Positions 17,921 through 26,122 of a stretch of DNA of 37,965 bases are shown one piece after another. Under the pieces are notes generated by a model that saw only the letters and a program-made list of their open reading frames with translations, was not told where the DNA came from and made no database searches. Where the stretch lies: positions 1-37,965 of the forward strand of contig CAILLA010000275.1 in the NCBI GenBank assembly GCA_903834925.1, read 5' to 3'. Positions within the stretch are counted from its first letter, which is position 1. The number at the start of each line of letters is the position of its first letter. The stretch comes from an uncultured Schlesneria sp. (GTDB lineage Bacteria > Planctomycetota > Planctomycetia > Planctomycetales > Planctomycetaceae). The position numbers were made by a program, and so were the translations under genes.

Positions 17921-19249
17921 TCAGATTAGTTCGCGGATCGGTCGAGCATCCTCGGGAAGGATCTGCACGGGTCGCTCGTTAATGTCTCGCACAAATTGAT
18001 GAGGGTCGATTCCCAGGTTGTGGTAGATCGTCGCCAGCACATCTCGATAGTGAACGGGACGTGATTCGGCATATCCGCCGGTCTTGTCGGTCGAACCAAT
18101 CACCTGACCCATCTGCATTCCGCCTCCGGAAAGCAGTGCCGCTTGTACTGGTGCCCAATGGTCGCGACCTGCGTCTTTGTTGATCTTGGGTGTCCGACCG
18201 AACTCGCCCCAGACCACCAGGCTGACATCATCCGCCAGCCCGCGTTGATGAATATCTTCAACCAGTGCCGAAAGCCCGGCATCCACGACCGGCAGGTTAC
18301 CCTTCAAGTGTCCGAAATTGTTGCCGTGAGTGTCCCAGAATCCGTAGGCGACCGTCACGACGCGAACACCCGCTTCAATCAATCGCCGTGCGATCAGCAA
18401 CTGGTCATTCCAGAGAGGAGCACCGTCCCCCTGATGCTTCGAAGAACCCTGGGCATAACGGGCACGAACGCGTGGGTCTTCCTTTTCGACATCGATCGCT
18501 TCCAGCAGTTTCGACGAGGTCAACACTTCGAACGCTCGACGATAACTTTGGTCAATGTCGTTCATTCCACTTCGATCGGCAGCATGACGGAAAGCATCGA
18601 GTCCTTCGAGCAATTTCTGTCGATTGGCAAACTGAACCGATTCAATGTATCGCAACTTCATGCTGGCCAGATCTTCTCCGTCCGCCCGCATCTGTTGATA
18701 AGGACTTCCCAGATACCCTGCCCCGGTGCTGTTGTATGGACGGTGCTGCATCGTCGGAAAGAGGTCCACAAACGGCGGCACGATCGGATTGGTCGGTCCC
18801 TGAACTTTGGCAACCATCGAACCAAAATTCGGATACCGATTCTGCTGGGTTTCGCCCATGGTGTAACCGGTCAGACTCTGGAAGCTGGAATGTTCGTCCC
18901 GCTGCCCGACAACAGAGCGAATCACCGCACAGCGATCCATCACACCGGCAAGCTTCGGCAACAGTTCACAGACATCGAACCCAGGCACGGATGACGGGAT
19001 CGGTGAGAATTCGCCACGAATTTCGGCAGGTGCGGCGGGCTTCAGATCGAACGAGTCTTGATGCGAAAGCCCACCCGACAGGTAGACCATGATCACCGCT
19101 TTGTGGGAATTCGCTTTCCCTTGCTTCTGGTCGGCCTGAAGCAGTTGCGGCAACGACAATCCACCGACCGCTAACGATCCAATCTGCAAAAAGGAACGTC
19201 GAGAGACTCGGTCACAAAATTGATGGCCCGAACCGGCTAACAATCGCAT
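17921..19249 (-). CDS. DUF1501 family protein, Tat-exported (2)
   Basis: A 442-residue second DUF1501 protein, paralogous to its downstream neighbour. The Tat signal reads SRRSFLQIGSLAVGGLSLPQ. The family core is visible as KAVIMVYLSGGLSHQDSFDL near residue 52 and WGEFGRTPKINKDAGRDHW near residue 345. It is probably the first gene of the sulfatase operon, 105 bp upstream of the next DUF1501 gene. The gap is long enough for an internal promoter. The exact enzymatic role is unknown; an envelope function in polysaccharide use is inferred from the sulfatase. Confidence 0.9.
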   Translation of the reverse strand: MRLLAGSGHQFCDRVSRRSFLQIGSLAVGGLSLPQLLQADQKQGKANSHKAVIMVYLSGGLSHQDSFDLKPAAPAEIRGEFSPIPSSVPGFDVCELLPKLAGVMDRCAVIRSVVGQRDEHSSFQSLTGYTMGETQQNRYPNFGSMVAKVQGPTNPIVPPFVDLFPTMQHRPYNSTGAGYLGSPYQQMRADGEDLASMKLRYIESVQFANRQKLLEGLDAFRHAADRSGMNDIDQSYRRAFEVLTSSKLLEAIDVEKEDPRVRARYAQGSSKHQGDGAPLWNDQLLIARRLIEAGVRVVTVAYGFWDTHGNNFGHLKGNLPVVDAGLSALVEDIHQRGLADDVSLVVWGEFGRTPKINKDAGRDHWAPVQAALLSGGGMQMGQVIGSTDKTGGYAESRPVHYRDVLATIYHNLGIDPHQFVRDINERPVQILPEDARPIRELI

Positions 19250-19357
19250 CTTGTCAATTTCCTTGAATTCACGTCATTCGCCAACGCATCAAGTTTACTA
19301 CATCCATCCACCCCGAGCCACCCCTAGTGCTCTGTCAAACTTCTGAATTAGGATCTT

Positions 19358-19450
19358 GTGCCACTGCTTCGGAGTCTTCGGAGAAGCAGTGTCTTCTTGT
19401 TCTGCCGATGAAAGAGCACTGCATGACCGAAGACGGTCATACAGTGGCAC
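19358..19450. repeat. Dispersed double-hairpin element
   Basis: It starts GTGCCACTGCTTCGGAGTC with the partner arm GGAGAAGCAGTG. The second hairpin, CACTGCATGACC with GGTCATACAGTG around CGAAGAC, ends in GTGGCAC. The order of hairpins is inverted compared with the copy at 8888, so this copy lies in the opposite orientation. Confidence 0.85.
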
Positions 19451-19503
19451 CCGAATTCAGAAGATTGACAAAGCACTAATGCGTTGTCCACTCTAAATAT
19501 TCG

Positions 19504-19602
19504 CGTGCCACTTGATGACCGTCTTCGGTCACCCAGTGGCATCCGATTGCCTCGAAAATAGGGAAGCCACTGCGTCGGAGATGACTCCGATGCAGTGGCA
19601 CA
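19504..19602. repeat. Dispersed double-hairpin element
   Basis: The first hairpin, TGATGACCG with CGGTCACCCA, is imperfect. The second, CCACTGCGTCGGAG with CTCCGATGCAGTGG, is strong. It lies about 50 bp from another copy, forming a local pair. Confidence 0.8.
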
Positions 19603-19891
19603 CAACCCAAACTTTTCGTCTTGAAGACGCACTAGCCACTCCTCACTGAAACAGTCGGAACGATCGATAGGGGCTTTGTTTGGATCGGTTTGATTGATGC
19701 GAGGAACCAGCTTTCGGCAAAATCTGCTGAATTCAGGCCACTTTAGGGTCGGGTACCTTTCAGGTTCACTGGCTTGATCGTGAAACGAACTGAATGTCTG
19801 TTTCGAGCCAACCGATAACATTAACAAACGGTGGATCAGCGGCAGGGCGGGTCATGAGGACTCGTATCATCAACTACGTCACGGACGTGTC

Positions 19892-21145
19892 ATGGACCTC
19901 AGGCGTCGGAATCTGCCGTTTTTCGGCGCCCTGATGCTTTTCGCTCTGATCCACGGTCCCGTTCCAGCATGGTCCCAGGTAGCATCCTCGAAAGAGACTC
20001 TGCTGACGAGTGATCAATGTGTCGATTCCGGGCTGTTGCCGGGTCATTCGGAACCGCTCCCATTACCCCCCTTTCCCGAATCTTCGTCGCCGTTATTGTC
20101 TCCCGATTCTGCTCCCGTGAAATCAGCACCGTCGAACCGACGACTTGCTGGATTATTCCGATCGCGACCTAACAAAAATGCCGCGACGTATCCTCCCGTC
20201 TTTGAACAGGTCTTAAAACAAGATCCCTGCTCATGCAACGAATGTGAACAGGTGGAAAACTGGAGTTGTCTGGCTCAGTGGTTTGGGCTTCCCGATCACC
20301 GAGGACCCGAACCGGGAATCGGTCATGAACGAGTGATGTTCGCACCCTTCGAAATCGATACCAGCCAGCCATATAATTATACCTTGATCCGGTTAGATTC
20401 CGGGTTCGGGCTTCACAATCCCGACCGAGCCGAATATTTCTGGAGCAAACCCGGCGTCGGGCCGGCGAATACGAACAGCCCGTCAAATTCACCCGACCGG
20501 GTGAATTTTCAGGAATTGAGATACGTCACCGAAATCGGGAACGACAATTTCTCGGTTATGACCGAAATCCCGCTTCGATTTATTGAGTCGCCTGGAAACT
20601 TCACCACCAGCGGTCTGGCTGACATGCGCGTCGCGACGAAAGCGCGGTTGATCAACGGTGAGCGATGGCAGTTGACCCAGATCTTCCGTACGTGGATTAA
20701 CACGGGCAGTAGTTCCAGGGGACTGGGAGCCGGACACGTTTCGCTGGAACCGGGCCTGTTGGCACGCTATCAATGGACTCCGCAGACGTTTTTTCATGGC
20801 GAGCTCAAGTATCTGTTTCCAATTGCAGCCGATTCAGGTTTTTCAAGCAATGTCTTTACCTATGGGGTCGGTGTCAGCCATATCTTTTACGAAACCGATC
20901 ATTACGCCGTGATTCCCGATCTCGAAATGGTCAATTACGATTTTATGAACGGCCAGCAAACCGCTGGCGGCATCACGGTCCCCGTCAACGGTCAAACCGC
21001 AGTCAATTTCGTGCAGGGTGTCCGAGTGGTGCTGGGACCACCGGGTGATCTGGGCCTGTTCGAAGTCGGCGTCAGCCATATCTCGGGGTTCGGCGACCGG
21101 TTTTGTAACGACATGCTTCGACTGGATTTCAAATTTATCTATTGA
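19892..21145 (+). CDS. Probable outer-membrane beta-barrel protein
   Basis: A 417-residue protein with an N-terminal signal peptide (FFGALMLFALIHGPVPAWSQ). A Pro/Ser-rich stretch follows, with a CSCNECEQVENWSC Cys cluster near residue 115. The rest is rich in alternating beta-strands, such as SVMTEIPLRFIES, LEPGLLARYQWT and DLGLFEVGVSHISGFG, and it ends in DFKFIY. A terminal aromatic residue is typical of outer-membrane barrels. I do not recognise a named family; a porin or transporter-like role is inferred from the strand pattern. It stands alone, with no co-oriented neighbour. Confidence 0.7.
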   Translation: MDLRRRNLPFFGALMLFALIHGPVPAWSQVASSKETLLTSDQCVDSGLLPGHSEPLPLPPFPESSSPLLSPDSAPVKSAPSNRRLAGLFRSRPNKNAATYPPVFEQVLKQDPCSCNECEQVENWSCLAQWFGLPDHRGPEPGIGHERVMFAPFEIDTSQPYNYTLIRLDSGFGLHNPDRAEYFWSKPGVGPANTNSPSNSPDRVNFQELRYVTEIGNDNFSVMTEIPLRFIESPGNFTTSGLADMRVATKARLINGERWQLTQIFRTWINTGSSSRGLGAGHVSLEPGLLARYQWTPQTFFHGELKYLFPIAADSGFSSNVFTYGVGVSHIFYETDHYAVIPDLEMVNYDFMNGQQTAGGITVPVNGQTAVNFVQGVRVVLGPPGDLGLFEVGVSHISGFGDRFCNDMLRLDFKFIY

Positions 21146-21230
21146 AAAAAGGAGTCAAAACAAGGTACCGCTTAAGCATATGGTCAGGTAAATTTGCACC
21201 GGATGAGCCACGTGGCAATCGAAAAACAGG

Positions 21231-21327
21231 GTGCCACGGTCTTGGAGTCTTCGACAAGGCCGTGTCTGACTGTTCGATAACGTCTTCAAAGAGCACGGCT
21301 TAACCGAAGACGGTAAAACCGTGGCAC
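21231..21327. repeat. Dispersed double-hairpin element (CACGG-stem variant)
   Basis: It starts GTGCCACGGTCTTGGAGTC and ends ACCGTGGCAC, with the second hairpin CACGGCTTAACC and GGTAAAACCGTG around CGAAGAC. As at 4414, the stem base is CACGG/CCGTG. It lies between the barrel gene and the convergent PAAR-like gene. Confidence 0.85.
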
Positions 21328-21430
21328 CCTCTTCGCGGACTTCTGATCCAAAAGGATTTTTTCCCAAGCGTCCTAAGCATCTCATCCACTGTTTTTGATC
21401 TTGCCAGCCTGACACGATCCTGCAAATCCA

Positions 21431-21820
21431 CTATGCCACATTGATATTCGTCGTACCCGGTTTCGTGATCGTAATCTCACCCGCCCAGGTACACAGGCAC
21501 TTACAGGAACTCGACAAAGCTGGCATGTTCCCGATCAGGACGGTCGGCGAACCGGGCGTCCAGGGAGCCACCGTCATCGGGATACAGGGCATCGGAGTCA
21601 GCGTTCCCATCGCGGCAGCAGTGGCCGCAATCACCGTCGGATTCGCCGTCGACTTGCACATGCCAAAGGGCATGATGTTCGTCATCGGGACATAATCCAT
21701 GATATTCGCTGCCGGAGTCGAATCGGCATTCGTCATATTCACTGGCAACACCACGAAACTCGATGGGGCAGCTCCCATACTGCATTTGAGCGTCGCACCC
21801 ATATTCACCAACTGTGCCAT
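21431..21820 (-). CDS. DUF4280 PAAR-like spike-tip protein
   Basis: A 129-residue protein of the DUF4280/PAAR-like group. It starts MAQLVNMGATLKCSMGAAPS and has repeated short Pro/Gly/Met segments (NIMDYVPMTNIMPFGMCKS, TPMPCIPMTVAPW, GSPTVLIGNMPAL) and a Cys cluster SSSCKCLCTW. In contractile injection systems such proteins sharpen the VgrG spike and help carry effectors. AAAGGG lies 8 bases before the ATG. It closes the DUF4157 gene cluster, 148 bp downstream of the nearest one, which fits a tip shared by these putative effectors. No VgrG gene is seen nearby. Confidence 0.85.
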   Translation of the reverse strand: MAQLVNMGATLKCSMGAAPSSFVVLPVNMTNADSTPAANIMDYVPMTNIMPFGMCKSTANPTVIAATAAAMGTLTPMPCIPMTVAPWTPGSPTVLIGNMPALSSSCKCLCTWAGEITITKPGTTNINVA

Positions 21821-21968
21821 GTCCGCCCTTTCGAATCCTGTGAGACGAAATTCAAATGGTCACTGGGAAGTCTGTTCTATCGGATTTTTGATTCTGAACA
21901 AAGGAAATCTTGCGACGATCTTCCAACGGCACTAAACCGGAGGCTCGTTTCATGATCGTTTTGGCCTG

Positions 21969-24182
21969 CTATCGTAACAGCGAATCGATCATCTTTATTT
22001 CCGTCAGCGTCGAATCCAGACTCTTTGCGTCACCGAGGTCCATTCCAGCAATCACATCGTAAAACCGTTGGGTCTCCCGATTCCGTTTCGGGCTTTTCCT
22101 CTTGGCGGCTTGTGTGGCTACGGCTCTTGCGTTGTCTAGGTACTCATTCGAATCGACGGTTTGTCGCAAGTTCCTGATCTCTTTGACGCCATTCGGGGTA
22201 AATCCCCATGCGGTCCACCTGGACCAGGATCTTCCAACGACATTTTTCAGCGCGTCAGCGACATCCTTTATCAACTTGTCTGATGGTTTCTCTTTGACAA
22301 CGAAGTTTTGAACTCGGCTTACAAGATGCAGGACTGCTCCAAAAAATCCGCGGTTACGACTGCTATTTTCAATCGTTCCAATACATTCCTTGCATAGTAC
22401 CGGGTGGCGTTTTCTCGTTTCTTCATTAAGGTCAACTCCCCGGTAGACCATCGCTGGTCCATTGACGGCATTCATGATCGCAAAATCTAACGCCTCGACC
22501 TCGTTATCGTAACGGTCTGTATCGTCATTGAGTTCGATCATTTCTTTTAAAGACTGATAAGACTTCCTTAACGCCATAAAACGCTGCTCGCTCGCTTTCA
22601 TCCGTTTGTTGAATTCCGCTTCGTTCTTCAACCGACCAGCAAAGGCACCTGCTTCTTTGCCAAATTTACCGGCGAACTTTTCGATCTCGCCTTTTCCCTC
22701 CTCAATTTTCTTCAGGACATCTCTTCTTGCTTTGTACACATCGTAAATCAGGTCCATGTCCTCTTTGGTCAACTCACTGATCCGGCTTAAGTTCAGTAGA
22801 TTGTCTTTCTTTTTCGACTTCTTTGGTTTCGACTCGTTTTGGTCTGATCCTTCCAGTTGTGCGGTGGCCTTGATTGCCTCCCACAGGCCACTCGCGATGA
22901 TTTCACCTACGTCCGCCGTCAATTCCAGCTTTTCAGAGGTTGTCAACGATTTCCAGTACTGATCAAATGCGATTCGGGTGAGTTTCGCTGAAGGAGAAGA
23001 ATTGGAATTCTTTCCATCCAGCTTGTCCCGTGCGGTGCTGGATGCTTTCTCTTTGCCCTTCTTGGCATACACCTTCTCCCAGTCTTCTCCCTGGCCCAGC
23101 ATCGAAGTCAGGACTTCGATCACCTGCCTTTTAAGAGTATCCATTTCGTTATCCAACTGTTGGCGCGTTTTTTCATCCTTAAAGCGTTGTACAATACGGA
23201 CGGCAGCCCTCGGTTTTACAGTGGGGGTGGCTGGGGTTTTTGTTTGTAATATGTTGCTTTCCAGCCGCGAATTTGCCGCGAGGCTTCCCATTCGGTCAGC
23301 TTCGAGTTCCAGGCTGCGGTCCTGCACGACGGCAACACCGGACCCGAACGGATTGCGAACGCGGCCCGCTCGCTGTTGCATGACGTGGGTCAGCTCGTGG
23401 CCGAGCAGCTGTTGGCCTTGAACCGTACTCGGGTTGTATTGTCCTGGCGCAAAATAGAGATTCGAACCATGCGTGAATGCGAGCGCCCCGATCAAAGGGG
23501 CCTGATGTCCCACATGGATGCGGACATCCGCGAAGCTGGTGTTGAAGAACGATTCCATTTTCTGACGCACGGGATGCGGCAATGGCTGACCACCCCCACC
23601 GCCGAAGTTTGACAGATTCGCCGGCAACTGAAATGCCTCGCCATTGCCAACCCGCTGTATAGCAAAGTGGTTTCCGGCTACGCGACTGGGTTGTACTGAT
23701 CCCGGTCTAACAGACTGTCCCAGTCGAGGTTTTTCAACCTGTGGCTGGACGGTGTTCTGAGGGCGATTGACTGGCTGACCGAGAAGCGGGGCGGGCTGAA
23801 GCTGCCTGTGGGTGATGTTTTGTTGAGAACCGTGTTGGAAAGATTTCCGCTGGATTGCGCTGGGCTGGCCGAGCAACGGAGGTCCCGGTTTTTGCGGTAT
23901 TGAAGTCTTCGATGCCACCTGACGCTGGATCGTCGACGGCTGCCCCAACATCGGAGCACCGTGTTTTTGAAGTGGCGATGGCATCAATGCCGAATGCCCT
24001 TGGATCAGGCTTGGCTGGCGATGTTGCGGGTCACCCAGGAAATGGGGGTTCGGCAGCTCCGTCATCATTTGCGGCTGGATCGTCGCGTGCGGCGGACTTA
24101 ACACTCCGAAACTTGGTTGTCCGGTAATGAACTTTCCTTGAATGGCAGTTCCTCGTCCGGAGATCCCGTGAATCATTGCCAT
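21969..24182 (-). CDS. DUF4157 putative effector A (737 aa)
   Basis: Layout: N-terminal tag (MAMIHGISGRGTAIQGKF, residues 1-38), then a Pro/Gln-rich linker with repeated LGQP and [I/V]QR motifs (about 45-180). The DUF4157 core (about 195-300) has HELTHVMQQ at 262-270 and LELEADRMG at about 291-299, a zinc metallopeptidase-like HExxH plus downstream Glu. After a VQR motif near residue 333, the last 400 residues are charged and helical (Lys/Glu-rich, possible coiled coil at 470-560) and unlike the paralogues. VYRGVDL near residue 579 faintly recalls the Arg motif of ADP-ribosyltransferases, but I see no supporting STS or ExE. There is no signal peptide, which suits delivery by the neighbouring T6SS. 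Confidence 0.85.
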   Translation of the reverse strand: MAMIHGISGRGTAIQGKFITGQPSFGVLSPPHATIQPQMMTELPNPHFLGDPQHRQPSLIQGHSALMPSPLQKHGAPMLGQPSTIQRQVASKTSIPQKPGPPLLGQPSAIQRKSFQHGSQQNITHRQLQPAPLLGQPVNRPQNTVQPQVEKPRLGQSVRPGSVQPSRVAGNHFAIQRVGNGEAFQLPANLSNFGGGGGQPLPHPVRQKMESFFNTSFADVRIHVGHQAPLIGALAFTHGSNLYFAPGQYNPSTVQGQQLLGHELTHVMQQRAGRVRNPFGSGVAVVQDRSLELEADRMGSLAANSRLESNILQTKTPATPTVKPRAAVRIVQRFKDEKTRQQLDNEMDTLKRQVIEVLTSMLGQGEDWEKVYAKKGKEKASSTARDKLDGKNSNSSPSAKLTRIAFDQYWKSLTTSEKLELTADVGEIIASGLWEAIKATAQLEGSDQNESKPKKSKKKDNLLNLSRISELTKEDMDLIYDVYKARRDVLKKIEEGKGEIEKFAGKFGKEAGAFAGRLKNEAEFNKRMKASEQRFMALRKSYQSLKEMIELNDDTDRYDNEVEALDFAIMNAVNGPAMVYRGVDLNEETRKRHPVLCKECIGTIENSSRNRGFFGAVLHLVSRVQNFVVKEKPSDKLIKDVADALKNVVGRSWSRWTAWGFTPNGVKEIRNLRQTVDSNEYLDNARAVATQAAKRKSPKRNRETQRFYDVIAGMDLGDAKSLDSTLTEIKMIDSLLR

Positions 24183-24604
24183 CGCTTTTTCCTTTTTTCC
24201 TCACATCAATGTCAGTTCAGGATAATCTTGGTCGCGACTGATGCAATATAACGCTTGGGAGGTTTAGGGGGAAAATAACGATCAATCGTCTGATTTTAAC
24301 GATTATGCTGAACATAACGCTGGTCGAGATGTAATGTCGACGCCAAGAATTGCCAACCCGGCAGAACGTCAGTTATGGGCCGGTGGTTGAGCTAGTTGAG
24401 CGTCAGCGATAACACAAGTTATGAGGGCCGCGATGTTCTTTTCGATCCCAGGGGGATCTCACTCAAACATGCCAACCACATTGACGAACGCACTCTGGAT
24501 CGACGGATGAATCTGGATCGACATCTGTATCAATAAAGCTGCCTTACCTTTTCTGAACTTTATCCACCCTTCGAAAAGCCAACCGCTTGAGCGGCTGCAA
24601 CAGG
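24183..24604. other. Intergenic region upstream of effector A
   Basis: This 422-bp gap holds the conserved upstream boxes of effector A (24205-24302). Near its far end is a small inverted repeat (AACCGCTTGAGCGGCT, 24581-24596), followed on the minus strand by a short T-rich run. This may be a weak terminator for effector B. I found no small gene in between. Confidence 0.5.
24205..24302 (-). promoter_or_regulatory. Conserved two-box upstream region of DUF4157 gene A
   Basis: On the minus strand box B (24205-24226) reads ATTATCCTGAACTGACATTG and continues AT. Box A (24270-24302) contains TCGTTAAAATCAGACGAT. Box B ends 22 bases before the start codon and the boxes are 43 bases apart. The same arrangement occurs before genes B and D. 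Confidence 0.6.
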
Positions 24605-25882
24605 TCAAGCTACTCTGCCCCCAAAAAATGGTGCTGTGGCACGCGCAATCGCTCTCATTTCAGCTGCATATTCAGGAAGATCTAGTCGAATCTCAGTTTC
24701 ATTCCAGACGTTGCCATCAGCTTCGTCGTAATCGAGCCGATTGCAATTCCCGCCCCTCCATCTGCCGACAACATGAAAGCGCACCACTTGGCCATTTTCC
24801 CGAATGGCTGACACATGATAACCGTCTTGATCATATTGCCACCGATTGTTGCCCATGTTACGGAATCCAGCTTCTCTCATCTCTCTGTTTGACATCGGGT
24901 ACATTTGGACTTGCAGTGAATCATCTCGCGTCAGACCTTTTTTCGTAGTTCCAAGGGGATGAAAATGGGTCCCAGCAACGGCAAATGTCTTTTCGCTGAT
25001 CCCATGTACCGAACTCTTACATGCCGCATTCAAAGAGTCTCGATGAGCGGACGCCAGCAGACCCATGCGATCAGCTTCAGCTTCCATGAGGCCGTCCTGC
25101 ACGACGGCGATACCGCAACTAAACGGGTTCCGCGCGCGATAGGAACGCTGCTGCACAACATGCATAAGTTCATGGCCGAGAAGTTGCTGGCCTTTTGCCG
25201 TGTTGGGGTTGTACTGACCTGGAGCGAAATACAGGTTCGAGCCGTGTGTAAAGGCCAGCGCGCCGATCGTTGCGGGTTCGGGTCCGACGTGGACGCGGAC
25301 ATCCGAGAAACTCGTTTTGAAGCACGATTCCATTTTTTGCAGGACTGGACTAGGTAACGGCTTACCGCTGCTGCAGAACTTCGACAGATGTTCTGGCAAC
25401 TGAAATACCTCGCCATTGCCAACTCGCTGCACGACTATGTGGCCGATGGGGCCGCGACTGGGTTGGACTGTTCCGGCATTGATGGGCTGACCCAGAAGTG
25501 GTGCATGCTGATACTGCCGAGTGACGACGCTTGGCGTGTTAGTTGGTTGTAACGATTGCCGCTGGATGGCGTTGGGCTGACCGAGCGGCGGCGCTGGTCT
25601 CGGTGAGGCCACAGTTATCGGGGTTGCATGCCGCTGCACTGTCGACGGCTGGCCCCGCTTCGGCGTGCCAAATTGTTGCGGCAGCGCTGGCTGCTGTTGG
25701 ATCATTTTCGGCGGACGGTGTTGCGGTGTACCCAAGATCTGAGGACTCGGCTGCATCGTGATCATTTGTGGCTGGATGGCTTTAGCGGGCGGACTTAGTG
25801 GGGCGAATGCTGGTTGTCCGGTAATGAACTTTCCTTGGATGACCGTTCCTCGCCCTGAGATCCCTTGAATCATTGCCATCAT
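24605..25882 (-). CDS. DUF4157 putative effector B (425 aa)
   Basis: Same N-terminal tag (MMAMIQGISGRGTVIQGKF), Pro/Gln linker and DUF4157 core. HELMHVVQQ is at 237-245 and MEAEADRMG at 266-274. The C-terminal part (about 290-425) is short and unique. It includes GFRNMGNNRWQYDQDGYHV and FHVVGRWRGGNCNRLDYDE, then a helix at the end. I do not recognise it; the HxH and Cys/Asp-rich stretch could be a small enzyme or binding domain. The cores of A-D are close to identical, while the C-terminus is unlike the others, which suggests module exchange. No immunity-like gene follows. Confidence 0.85.
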   Translation of the reverse strand: MMAMIQGISGRGTVIQGKFITGQPAFAPLSPPAKAIQPQMITMQPSPQILGTPQHRPPKMIQQQPALPQQFGTPKRGQPSTVQRHATPITVASPRPAPPLGQPNAIQRQSLQPTNTPSVVTRQYQHAPLLGQPINAGTVQPSRGPIGHIVVQRVGNGEVFQLPEHLSKFCSSGKPLPSPVLQKMESCFKTSFSDVRVHVGPEPATIGALAFTHGSNLYFAPGQYNPNTAKGQQLLGHELMHVVQQRSYRARNPFSCGIAVVQDGLMEAEADRMGLLASAHRDSLNAACKSSVHGISEKTFAVAGTHFHPLGTTKKGLTRDDSLQVQMYPMSNREMREAGFRNMGNNRWQYDQDGYHVSAIRENGQVVRFHVVGRWRGGNCNRLDYDEADGNVWNETEIRLDLPEYAAEMRAIARATAPFFGGRVA

Positions 25883-25903
25883 TTAGCCCTTTTGCTGATA
25901 TGA

Positions 25904-26001
25904 ATCGATGTCTCTTCAGGTTATTTGGGGCTGAAGCGGTTTCAATAAGTCCTTGCTAAGAAATGGGCGGGAAATGATGATTCATCGTCCGGTTATAACG
26001 A
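25904..26001 (-). promoter_or_regulatory. Conserved two-box upstream region of DUF4157 gene B
   Basis: On the minus strand box B (25904-25925) reads AATAACCTGAAGAGACATCG and continues AT. Box A (25970-26001) contains TCGTTATAACCGGACGATGA. Box B ends 21 bases from the ATG and the boxes are 44 bases apart. Confidence 0.6.
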
Positions 26002-26122
26002 ATCCAATTCATGTTATTGTTGGATGAAATACCGCGATTGCTACCTCGGCGAGGTTGTGAGTTCTGATCGTTTAAAGCGGCGACCCACGAGCCGATGCAT
26101 GAGCTTGAGTTCACCCCAAAGT

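Larger units (their letters stand above)
19250..19891. other. Long intergenic region with repeats
   Basis: This 642-bp gap separates divergent genes. It contains two double-hairpin elements (19358-19450 and 19504-19602) and presumably promoters for both flanking genes. A minus-strand frame of 159 codons crosses both repeats and is not supported as a gene. I see no RNA gene. Confidence 0.6.

Noticed and set aside
18143-19092. Long plus-strand frames opposite the DUF1501 gene
   Set aside because: They are antisense shadows of a strongly conserved gene, rich in Arg and His, with no recognisable domain.
19348-19827. A 159-codon minus-strand frame
   Set aside because: It runs through two double-hairpin elements and its end copies repeat-derived residues. 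There is no family resemblance.
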